Part shown: positions 1 through 9,981 of the stretch, piece by piece | How the letters are laid out: each line of letters starts with the position of its first letter | Numbering within the stretch: position 1 is the first letter of the stretch | Made by a program: the position numbers and the translations under genes | Assembly (NCBI GenBank): GCA_027943335.1 | Contig: BSBK01006021.1 | Span: 2,355,501-2,419,500 of the forward strand | Reading direction: 5' to 3' | DNA: 64,000 nt | Origin: Chamaecyparis obtusa | Lineage: Eukaryota > Streptophyta > Pinopsida > Cupressales > Cupressaceae | The notes under the pieces: generated by a model | Database searches by the model: none | Seen by the model: the letters and a program-made list of their open reading frames with translations, nothing else | Told to the model about the DNA's origin: nothing

Positions 1-1
1 A

Positions 2-664
2 TTGATCGATAAGTTAATGTATGTTGTGCATAGTAGACTAGATATTGCACATGCAGTTGGAATTGTAGCAAGATTTTTTGCTAATCCTAAAGATTCACAT
101 ATGACTGTTGTAAAAAGAATTTAGAGATATTTAAAGAATATTGAAAACTATGGTTTGTGGTACAAGAAAGAGGCCAATTTTGAACTAAAAGTTTACACAG
201 ATATGGATTGGGCTAGAAATATTGATGATGAAAAGAGCACTACTGATGGAGCATTCTTTTTGGGAGAAAGACTAGTTACTTGGATAATCAAGAAACAAGG
301 ATGCATTTCTCAATCCACTATAGAAGCATAATATGTTACTATTTCTACTAATTGTTCGAATATTATACGGATAAAACAACTTTTGAAAGGTATGAATGAA
401 GAGATCAGTGACCCAGTGATAATATATTATGATAACACTAGAGCTATAAACATTTCTAAGAATCTAGTGATGCATGCAAAGACAAAGCATATATCTATAA
501 AGTATCACAACATGAGAGAAAAAGTACAAGAAAAGAAAGTGAAGTTGAAGTTTGTGAAATCAAAAGAACAACTTGTAGATATATTTACTAAACCCTTACC
601 TAAGGATACATTTGAGTACTTGAGGACTAGACTAGGGGCCCATCCCATGTCTATCGGTCACTAA
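2..664 (+). pseudogene. Ty1/copia pol 3' end (RT tail and RNase H), element A
   Basis: One frame from base 2 reads as the end of a copia polyprotein: the RT connection (SRLDIAHAVGIVARF), the RNase H start (YTDMDWA), then TKHISIKYHNMREKV and the family hallmark VDIFTKPLPKDTFEYLR just before the natural stop at 662-664. Two in-frame stops break it: TAG at 122-124 (within the usual RYLK block) and TAA at 329-331 (where copia normally has EAEY). In a live element this part degrades the RNA of the RNA/DNA hybrid during reverse transcription in cytoplasmic particles. The 5' part lies left of the window. The longest open stretch is the last 93 codons (383-664). Identification is from motifs and is secure at superfamily level; the lineage is not resolved. 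Confidence 0.92.
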
Positions 665-1152
665 GGTGATTAGGAGGGTTGCATCAACTTATACTTTATC
701 ATAATATCAAATGATGTTGATGCATGATGTTCACACTTTAGGTCTCCTGAGGTTGTGAAAGTCGGAAGAAGAAAGACAAACTGAAACTGCATATCGGTAC
801 ATGAAAGGTACTTGATCTAAACTGAACACCAAAGATAATATTTTGGCTATTGAAGAGATGTTTATTCTTTTTGGAATTGTTGTCAAAGGTAGAGAAGAAT
901 CAATGAATGAAATATCTACCTAAAGGGAGAGAATAAAATATGAGAGAAGAAAAGACACTGGAATAAGAAGATCAAATCTGCAGGGAGAGACTGCCTGGAG
1001 TATTAATATTATGTAGTGATTAAACATATTAAATGTATAAGCTGGGGAGAGCTTACCGAGTTACAACATTTTCTTACAGAGTTGTAGAACGGATGCTTGG
1101 TATTTTATGGCATATTTCATATTGTGTTGTCATCAATGCCAAAGGGAGAGAT
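665..1152 (+). other. copia A 3' untranslated region and polypurine tract
   Basis: Non-coding stretch between the pol stop and the 3' LTR of element A. It ends in a purine-rich run AAAGGGAGAGAT (1141-1152) directly before the TG that starts the LTR, which is where the plus-strand primer (polypurine tract) of an LTR retrotransposon belongs. A similar purine-rich line, AAAGGGAGAGAA, occurs at about 922-933. No other gene is visible. Confidence 0.6.
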
Positions 1153-2685
1153 TGATAAACTACAATTGATTGAATATCTTGAAGGAAAGTTTGACAATGG
1201 AATGGATAATTGAAAGACAATGATTGATGATCACCGAGCTACTAAAGTGTATGTAAGATAATTAAATCAGTTAATGTATTTGATGTCAACTAGTTTTGAC
1301 TATACTTATCATGATGGTTACAAATATCTTAAGAAGAAAAATGGTAAAGGAAAGGGATATTTACATGAAGATGAGATATATGAGAAAGATATGGATGTGG
1401 TATACATTGGGTAACTTATTGATGAGTCTATGGCATTATGTTGATGAATTTCTTGTATTACATGATTCTATTATGTATTTAAGATCAAGACTGGACAAGT
1501 TTATGTGGTAGGTAAATGAAGATTTTTGTATACACGAGAAAGTGTAGTATATACCAAGTATAGTATTAACTGAGCTAGTTATCATCGATGCATTCTGGTA
1601 TTGACCAAGTGAAAGAAATAAATGGAGTTTGTAACAATCGACTAAATATGATGACCTGGACAATTGTTTATGATTCCGAGGTAAAAGATAATATTTTTTT
1701 ATGATGATCAAATGACTGACAAAATTCAAGGGTGATCGAATGAAGGAGAATGAAATGTGTTATTGACACAACTGTCGACGATGATTAAAGCAGCAAAACC
1801 AACGATGAAGGGTAAGAGGAAAAATCTATGGATGGAAAGAAAATGGTTTATGATATCTATATAAGGAGACATGAGATTCATTATTGAGTTTGGGATTCTT
1901 GATACTGCAAGAGAATTCATGTGAAAATGATTGTTTTCATGCAATACTGATCAAACCGGTTAAAGATGGAACCGAGCAAAACTGTTGATGACACCGAGCG
2001 TCAAAGAAAGCATATATCAAGAAAAATAGAGTTGGGGGAAACACTGATGTTAAATTAATTATTGATCAGAGGTATTTTTTATCTTAGCATAGATTTGAAA
2101 ATCTGAAAATCAAAGTTGTATTTGAATCAAATCATTATTGTATCAATTTAACCATTGGTACAGATAAATCTCTTAACGGAGTGGGACTTAACAGTCTTTA
2201 TATTTAAATATGACATTTAATAAATGTTGATTATTTTCTTGTTGACCCTATAGTGAATGTTTGGTCAAAGGAGAAATGTTAGTGATGAATCCTCTAACTA
2301 GGTCACACCTCACAGTGTGTTTTGTAATCTTTAACAGGGTTGGCTCCTAACTGAGCTCACTTCAGAAGAGTGAAGTATTTTGGGTTATCGGTGCCGGGTG
2401 GGTTTTCCCCTAATAGGGTTTCCACGTTAAAAATATGTGTTATATGTGTATGGATGTGTTAAATTATTATTTTACTTTACACATTTTTATAACTGGATAG
2501 ATCGGTAAACACAATATTTAATTTGTTGGTAATCGGTAGATGATGAGAAAGGCACAGTTGATATTTTACCGAGTTGATTATTTGATTTGAAAGTTTTTTT
2601 ATATACATTTGGGAGTATTTAGGACTGTAGGATAACTGGACTTAACTGATTCATCCCCCCTCTAAGTTATCTAACAAAAACAACA
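1153..2685 (+). mobile_element. 3' LTR of copia element A
   Basis: Starts TGATAAAC right after the polypurine tract and ends ...AACAACA at 2685, giving TG...CA boundaries and about 1533 bp. The last 100 bases share a layout with the LTR end at 7960 (a GATTCA followed by a C-rich run, CTCTNAGT, then a short A/C-rich end), so the two belong to related copia families. No second LTR copy is in the window for alignment, so the boundaries rest on the PPT, the TG/CA rule and this comparison. Open frames inside are short and not credible genes. Confidence 0.6.
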
Positions 2686-5560
2686 ACCATTGGAGAAGGG
2701 CCTAAGAAGTTTTGCCAATGATAGCTGCCAGCTTGGGCCTAAAAAAAAGTCATTGGAAAAACCTTTGTCGATGGAAGCCATAGACATAGCATACATTTTT
2801 GGGTCTTACATTTTTGTCCCCTCTGATAACATAAGTTTCACCGATGAGAAACTCATCGGTGGAACCTCCCCCTTTTCTCTCTGATGAAAATTCACCATCC
2901 TCCTTCGTAGCTAAACCTATTGGCAAGACATTCGCCAATGGAACCCATCGGTATAACTTCCACTATCGGCCCACAAGGTTTTATCACTTCCGATCACAGA
3001 TGAAACTGACATCAACAAGACTTACATCGATGTTGTAAAGAAAAAGTCATTTTGGCAAGACCCAAATATGTCTTGGCGAAACACCTCTCCTATTGCTACC
3101 TCCAGACCGATTATTGATAAGAGTTACATCAATGACATTCCATCAACATAACTAACACTATCGAATGACATGTTTTCCTCCCTTTCAACAATTATAGCTA
3201 TGCTGATAACATCCATCGATAAGACTCTTAACTTGTTGTGTTGATATCTAGCCGTGACGCCTGATGAATGATCTGATTAGGATTTCGGTGAGACCAAAGA
3301 TAAGTCTCTCCAAAAATATGCCTTAGATCCCATTGAAGCATTGCATGCCTATTTTTGTATAGCATGAAAAATGCTATACCAAAATTCTTGTTCTGAAGCA
3401 ATGATCCTCACGATTAGCTTTAGTACATATGCTAAACAGGACCCTATGAGGAAAGAATGATATGAGGATTTAATGGTGGGCTAAAACGGTCAACAGTACA
3501 CTTAGGAAAGCTCTTTGTATTTCATGCAATTATTTCTAAAGCAGTGGATATATTGTAGGGTTAGCCTTGTCTTTGGATTTGCAAGAGTAAGAAATAAAGT
3601 AATGTCACGAAATGTCATTCTTGTGAGGTTGCTACTATAATTGTAGGGGATAGAGAGCTATGAAAGTAGAAAAGGAAAAGTGGATAAAATGGATGGATGC
3701 TAGTTTTTATCCACTTGTTTTCTCTCCTTGAAAGTTTTCAACCATGGAATTCACTTTGACATATGCCATTCTTTGATCTATTATGTTTTGTGGGGACAAT
3801 GGAATGAGAGTCACACCATATTAGAAAAATATAATTCATAAAAGTGGAATGGATGAGAGATGATAGTGAGGAGCTTAAAAATAAAGGTGATATTTAAGTT
3901 AATGAAAATCATGGAAATGAACTACATAGATAGTATGTGATACTATTTCCCATCCTCTTTTGGTGGATCCCAATCTACATGAATGCCTTTTGATTTTTCA
4001 CTCAAATATGAGTCCCTCATATCCTTCACATTAACATCAAGCTATCAACTATGATATCCACCTGTATTATATTTAGGAAGATTCTAAGACCTTGAAACAA
4101 AATAAATATGATTAGCACAAGGTAAAGTGGCAATTGGTGTTTTTCTCAATGTGGGATCTTGGCTTTTCTTCCTTTCCCTAAGAGGAGTCATGAACGATAT
4201 GCAATCTAATCTATGAAAAAAAATTCTATGAAAGGAAAAAGAGGCAAATGTAATCACCTTGAGGGCTAATAGGAAACTCAAATTCTGATCTGAAAATGAG
4301 CTATTAGACTATGTTAGGAACTGAAACTAAACTAGATCTGGAACCTAGGAGCCATAAATTGTAAACTATAAAATTTTGGTGGTCTCAGGAACATGTTGAC
4401 TTCCTTGGTGTAGGTCAAATTGGGGTATAAGTTGACCTCAACCTATACCTAAGAGGCAGAAAACTAGAAATCTCTGACATGTGCCAAATACTATAACTCC
4501 ATGTCTACCAAATCTGATCCTGAAAATACAAAAGTCCATGAATATGTTGGTGGGGATGGGCTTACCTGAGTCAAGCTACTATTTAGGAATTAACCTTGAA
4601 TTTAAATAAAGGAAATGATAGCATGTAGTAAATATTAGATCTAACAATAGATCATACTCTGTTGATGCAATATAACTTATTATGTGATCAAGTATGTTGA
4701 TGCAATAGCCTTGACTCAACACAAAAACCAAAAGGAAATCATGTAAGATAAAACCTCATGTAGTGAATGCTTGTAATTTGCCTCAATATAGGATTTAAGA
4801 AGAAGAAGAAGAATCAGAGGACTTGAATGAATGTAGATCTCCTTTGATGGCCAACTTCTTTGTCCTTAATGAAGAAAGAAGCTAGATCTATGAAAGGAAA
4901 TGCATGAATTCTTTATGATTCAATGCCTTCAAATGAATGCTTGCTTGCTTGAATTCCTTGAATACACCTTGGAATTGAAAGCTTGTAAAAGTTTGTAAAT
5001 ATCTTGCACAATTTTGGTCTTACAATTCATGTTCTCTTATCTCAAATGAAGTGAGAAAGCCTCCTTTTATAGCGATTTTAGGATTCAAAGTCAAAGGGTT
5101 GACTGCACTGTGCCAAAAAAAGTGGAAAACCCTGAAATGGGCCTCGAGATCCCACAAATTAATTTCTAGGATATAGGTCAACCTTGACCTATTCTAGTTA
5201 TAGTTCGACTTGTGGGACCTATACCCGAGAAGTTCCACTTAATGAAAAAATCTCCAGGATCTCAGGTGTGAAAGCGGTTCGGGGAGAAACAAATAGATAA
5301 GTGAGAAAAATGTGAATTTAATGTAGAACAAGAAAAAGGTGCATATAAATTAAAGCCAAATTAGAGCTTTGAGAAAGATTCGAGGAAGAAATAGGACCTT
5401 AATTTAAATTATGCAATATGAGGTCATAATATAAGAAACACACTAAGGAGGGCTAAAATGGTCCCAAAAATTGAATAAAAGTAAGTGCTTACTTTTTAGG
5501 ACGGTAAATATATAAATCTAGTAACAAAATTGAGAGGGGCTAGCCCCCACACCTATCATT
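2686..5560. other. unassigned, non-coding stretch
   Basis: No open frame here resembles a known protein, and no terminal repeats are evident. From about 2690 to 3300 the words CCGATG/CATCGG and CCAATGG recur in both orientations, including the hairpin listed separately. From 4300 to 5300 there are AGGTCAA and GACCT words but no unit I can define. It could be an old LTR or a decayed DNA transposon. Confidence 0.5.
2835..2865. repeat. perfect short hairpin (14-bp arms, one mismatch, 3-nt loop)
   Basis: Arms GTTTCACCGATGAG (2835-2848) and CTCATCGGTGGAAC (2852-2865) are reverse complements apart from one position; the loop is AAA. The inner ten base pairs are perfect. The surrounding 600 bp repeats the CCGATG word, so it may be part of an inverted-repeat family rather than a terminator. 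Confidence 0.6.
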
Positions 5561-5781
5561 AAGAATTAATATATGTCTATAACTATAAAAAAAAAATTTT
5601 ATCAAGAAGATAATCAAGATCCATTGCCAATAGGGAGAGAGATGGAGATGAAATAAAAGATATAGGTGGATAGGGAGAGATGGAGATAAAGATAGATAAA
5701 GAGGGAGATATATATGAAAGAATGATATAAAGATATATAATATATAAATATATAAAGAAAGAGAATAAGATGGGGAATATG

Positions 5782-5784
<3 letters not shown>

Positions 5785-5830
<46 letters not shown>
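5785..5830. repeat. compound microsatellite (AT)n(AG)n
   Basis: About 15 AT units run directly into about 8 AG units. It sits in a GA-rich tract (5630-5960) with a near twin about 130 bp downstream. Confidence 0.9.
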
Positions 5831-5915
5831 GTGATATAGAAAAAAGTTAAAGATTCAGGTATAAAGAGAGAGATGGAAAGATATAGGGGTGGAGGGAAAT
5901 AGAAAGAGGAGAGAG

Positions 5916-5917
<2 letters not shown>

Positions 5918-5953
<36 letters not shown>
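5918..5953. repeat. compound microsatellite (TA)n(GA)n, second copy
   Basis: Same order of motifs as the tract at 5785-5830, with similar GATATAGG/GAGGG words before each. Suggests duplication of a short segment or repeated slippage in a GA-rich region. Confidence 0.9.
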
Positions 5954-6174
5954 TTATGTCTCCCTCTCTTCCTACTCTCCCTCTCTAACTATCTCTATCA
6001 TTTTTTCTATCAATGTCCTTGACACTCTTATAAACTTTGATGTACTTAACAATTGTGTTACTAAACAAGGTAAAGAGGGAAGATGTTTATAGTAAGGCTA
6101 CAACCACTTCATCTTTTTCTATCTAACCTATGTGTATGTATGTAATGTACATTTTATATGATCCCTATTAGAGT

Positions 6175-6541
6175 TGATGAGAAAAAACATCTCCCAAGAA
6201 CACCTGCATGCAAACACATGTCACAAAAATAGAGAAGCAAAAGCTATGGAGGCTTGAATGTAATCATCCATGAAAGAGGAGACATTATTGATGTGCAAAA
6301 ACAAAAGTTGCAATCAAATAAAATGAATGTGTTCTCAATTAGATTACAAGAGAGATCAATCCTTATAAAGGAGATCTGAAACCCTAAAATGGTGGAAAGT
6401 CCTAGGTTGCACAATAATAATTAATAAAGCAATTAATTATTATATGTCCAAAGTTTAGCTTAAGAAAAAAGAGATAATAAGTGGCTTAGTAATTAAATCA
6501 ATATGATTTAATTAATAAGTAAACATTTTATTACTCTAACA
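6175..6541 (-). mobile_element. copia-type LTR end on the minus strand, with PPT
   Basis: Read on the minus strand, TTAAGGGGGGG (6542-6552) is a polypurine tract followed at once by TGTTAGAGTAATAAAATG, a typical plant copia LTR start. The LTR then extends leftwards across an AT-rich stretch; the far end at TGATGAG (6175) is a guess from the TG/CA rule. No matching pol remains between 6553 and about 6720. The right boundary is good, the left one weak. Confidence 0.5.
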
Positions 6542-6719
6542 CCCCCCCTTAAGATGAACTTTGGGAGAAGATAAAAACCTAGAAAGAACTATTGAAAGCA
6601 AATGGGTCCCGGCAAAAAAAGGCCTGATTGGGTACCCAAGTACAAAAGATAGTCTCTTAAAAGAGGATAAATAGAGAAAACCAATGTTATCTCTACTTGA
6701 GCATTAAGGATTGTCATTA

Positions 6720-7960
6720 GTATCAAATGAGTTCAGTCGGTAATCATAAGTTACTTAGTCGATAAAGGTTGGAACACAAAGAAAATAAGTCAGTCGATCA
6801 AACACATAAAACCTTCACACCGAGAAAATACAAGGCAAAACTTAAAGTTATCAGAATACAGGTTTAATTGAGCATGTTACCGAGCACCAAGAATTACCGA
6901 GTACTGAGTCAGTAATCACCAAGCATTCTACACATCGAGCATCGATTATTCACCAAACAACAAATGCAGTGATTACCGAGTTATTTAAGAAACATCATAG
7001 TAATAAGGAATGGCACATATCTCTATGCAAATTATTTACACAGATCTATATACAGTTTACCAAGATCGAGACATATTTAATATGGATGTAATCATTTAAT
7101 TTTATGATGATTCCTATGTAAAAGCTAGATATAGGTTATTTTTGTACACTGTTGATCTTAGGTTTTCTAAGATGTTGTAACCCTAATTAGGTCAAATCAG
7201 TTTGATATATAATTATAAAAGATGTCATTTTAAGTATGCATGATATATAAGATCATAAAGTAGTAGCTACACATAGTACATCAGAGATCAAACAAGGGTT
7301 ATATGACAGAGAAGGTTATCATAGATAGTATCATTTTATCAGAAACATACAAGGCTACCAAGCAGGACAGAAGGTGATATTCATCACATTGAGGTGATAT
7401 CTATTTGACATTTCATAGATCTGATTCAAACAAGCATAACTTGTCATTTATAAATATTCTATTGTTATCAATTTGACCATTGTAATAGGTTTTAAATCTC
7501 TTAACAAAGTAGACTTAATCGTTTTATGTAAATCTCCTAACTGAGTGCACACATAATTTGTGTTGCTAAAATAATTTAACAAGGTAGATCTAGTTGATCT
7601 TTTTTTACTCCTAACAGGGTAAGATCATCAGAAGTGATCAACAATTGTAGCCTTAACCAGCATACTTTATTTACTGTAGTAGTGAAGAATTTGTGGGTGT
7701 CATCCTCACCACAATTTTTACCTTCTAACAAGGGTTTCTGCATAACCAAAATACTTGAGTCATGAGTTAATAATTTCATGTATGTTTTATTATTTTGTTT
7801 ACATGCACTTTACATTTACAAGTTATTTGAATGTATGTTACAAACAATGGACTCGGTCGGTTAGTTAAGAACTACTATTGAAAATTGTTAAGTGTTGAAA
7901 GTTTTTGAGGGTACTGATTCACCCCTCCCCTCTCAGTACTTTATCTTTCCAATCCCAACA
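6720..7960 (+). mobile_element. 5' LTR of copia-like element B (left end uncertain)
   Basis: The right boundary is well supported: the sequence ends ...AATCCCAACA at 7960 and is followed two bases later by a canonical tRNA-iMet primer site. The final ~60 bp (ACTGATTCACCCCTCCCC and CTCTCAGTACTT) is the same layout as the end of LTR A. The left edge is not visible; 6720 is where the ACCGAG-rich vocabulary shared with LTR A begins. TSDs were not found. Confidence 0.5.
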
Positions 7961-7962
7961 AT

Positions 7963-7974
7963 TGGTATCAGAGC
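7963..7974 (+). promoter_or_regulatory. primer binding site (tRNA-iMet) of element B
   Basis: TGGTATCAGAGC, the standard plant LTR-retrotransposon PBS complementary to the 3' end of initiator tRNA-Met, two bases after the LTR end. Confidence 0.88.
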
Positions 7975-8024
7975 TAGATCTCTTATTAAGGAAGTTTAAC
8001 CACTGAAGAGGTAAAGATCTCAGT

Positions 8025-9418
8025 ATGGAAAGATATAGGTTGGACAATACTATTGAGAATCCAAATATTCAAATGAAAATCTTCATTGAACAATACAAGA
8101 AAGCCAAAGATGAATTGAAGAAGTTACTAATTCAAAGAAAGGATATAGATATTCGATGCAGTGAAACTGGTTATCAAGAAGAAGATATAGATGACCCATT
8201 TGAGACATCTAGATCTGGATCTGGCAGTATATCTGCCATGTCTGAAGGAGCAATATCTGATTTATCTGAAAAGAATCTACATCTTATTGAACAAGTGAAA
8301 GCCTTGCAGATTGGTCAAGAGACACAAATAGTTAGAATGATTGATGTCGTGAATAATGCTAGGCAAGCCGAACAAGAAAGAAATTTGGTTGTTGAAGACA
8401 GAAGACTGAGAAACTACAAGAGAAGGAATCTGAGATACTGAGACTTATCGAGCATCACTTTGAAATTTCTAATCAGATGGTTGTTATAAGTCAGGAAGTT
8501 AACCGAGTGAATAGTGAGCTTACAAAGAAACTAGAAGACATCGGCGAACTCAGAGAAGAAAATGAGAGATTGAAAAATGAAGTCAAGATGCAACAACATA
8601 ATGAGATGATTAAGAAATCTGAAGATAGTTCTAAGAAAATTGATGAATTTTTTATCAGTCAAAGATGACTTGGAAGTACTACTAGATTAGGCTACACTGA
8701 GAAAGGAGAATCATCAAGACAAGTTGAACAAATGAATGTCTACACAAATCAAAGACCAAAGAAGCTATCATGCTATCATTATGGAAAACCAAGCCACACA
8801 TCCAATGTTTGCAAGAGCAAATCTAAAGGTATTCCTAAATCCACTCCTAAGTTTAATGGTTATTGTTATAGTTGTAACAAGTATGGACATCAGGCACATG
8901 AGTGTAGATCTAAGTTGAATAGGACTCCTAACAAACCTTACATGGAAAAACACTATCGCACTTGCAACATGCATGGACACATCAAAAGAATGCAGGACTA
9001 AGATGAAGCAAGTCTGGACACCGAAAGGATAGAACAAATCCTATCAACCGAGAAGACAAGAGAATGCTTACACTTGGGATTACAACACATGGGTTAATTG
9101 CACAACATGTGGAAGGTATGGACATATTGTAGCTAATTGCATGAGAAACAACTAGAGAGGCAGATATTGCAACTAGACAAACACTGGTATGGCATGTTTA
9201 CATTGTCACAAGGTCGATCACTTAAGTAAAGATTATAGAGACTGAGCACTAGAGACACAAACTTATGAAAATGGAAATACAATTGAGGATATCATGAGGA
9301 TAAGAAATTCAATGTGGAGAAAAGCATCAAGTGATAATGTTGAGTCAAGAAATGCAGTCGGTGGCACCTCATCCATTGGATTGGGTGACATCACCACTTC
9401 CACCTAAGTTGAAAAGGT
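8025..9418 (+). pseudogene. gag of element B: coiled coils and multiple CCHC zinc knuckles
   Basis: The ATG at 8025, 50 bases after the PBS, opens a capsid-like protein. The first 138 codons are charged and helical; a +1-type frame change near 8400 leads into a second coiled-coil stretch (8477-8668: EVNRVNSELTKKLEDIGEL). Then follow zinc knuckles of the CX2CX4HX4C type. CYSCNKYGHQAHEC is intact, and so is CTTCGRYGHIVANC from 9099. Three others (near 8770, 8960 and 9195) keep the spacing but have lost one cysteine to tyrosine. Stops at 8668 and 9001 and two frame changes make it dead. Gag packages element RNA in cytoplasmic particles. No protease, integrase or RT follows, which is unusual. Confidence 0.75.
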
Positions 9419-9753
9419 ATGTATGGAACTGCAAATTCTAATCGGTTATATCTAACATACAGTTACTTATATCTAGTGTTTACATACCAAATCTACATGA
9501 AACAAGATGCACTATGGTTATATATGTTTTGAGATTTAAATGTATATAGTTGGTATAAGCAAGACCAAGTGAGAAGTTGCTAGTTGATAACTAGTAGCAA
9601 GGTTAACTGAGTCATGGTATTGAACGAGTGATATCTTATGTATAAACTGAGCTTTGGATATTTTAGAGTATACATTGAGCGCAATTGTTCTTACCGAGTT
9701 GTGTTAGGTCAAGCATTTAATGCAAAAAATTTGAGCGGGAAGTTGAAATTTTT

Positions 9754-9761
9754 TATAAATA
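9754..9761 (+). promoter_or_regulatory. candidate TATA box upstream of ORF X
   Basis: TATAAATA lies 228 bp before the ATG of ORF X. Downstream are AAGTAAGT at 9897-9904, a good match to a plant 5' splice donor, and two copies, 22 bp apart, of CGAAGCCCTAAATTC just before the ATG. CCCTAAA is the plant telomere/telobox heptamer. Together this looks like a promoter and leader that belong to ORF X, but it could equally be an embedded LTR fragment. Confidence 0.4.
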
Positions 9762-9981
9762 CACAATGGACTTTGTTTATTTTTCACATTGCGAACACGA
9801 AGAGTAGAGAGATTTCAAGTGAGAATTTGAGTGAAGGATTTCTAGAGCAGTTGAACAAAGATTTGAAGGTTTCTGAACAGATTTATCACAGTTACAAGTA
9901 AGTTCTATCTTCACCAAGCTATTTCATTGCTATTTTTCGAAGCCCTAAATTCTATTTCTCGAAGCCCTAAATTCAAGAACA

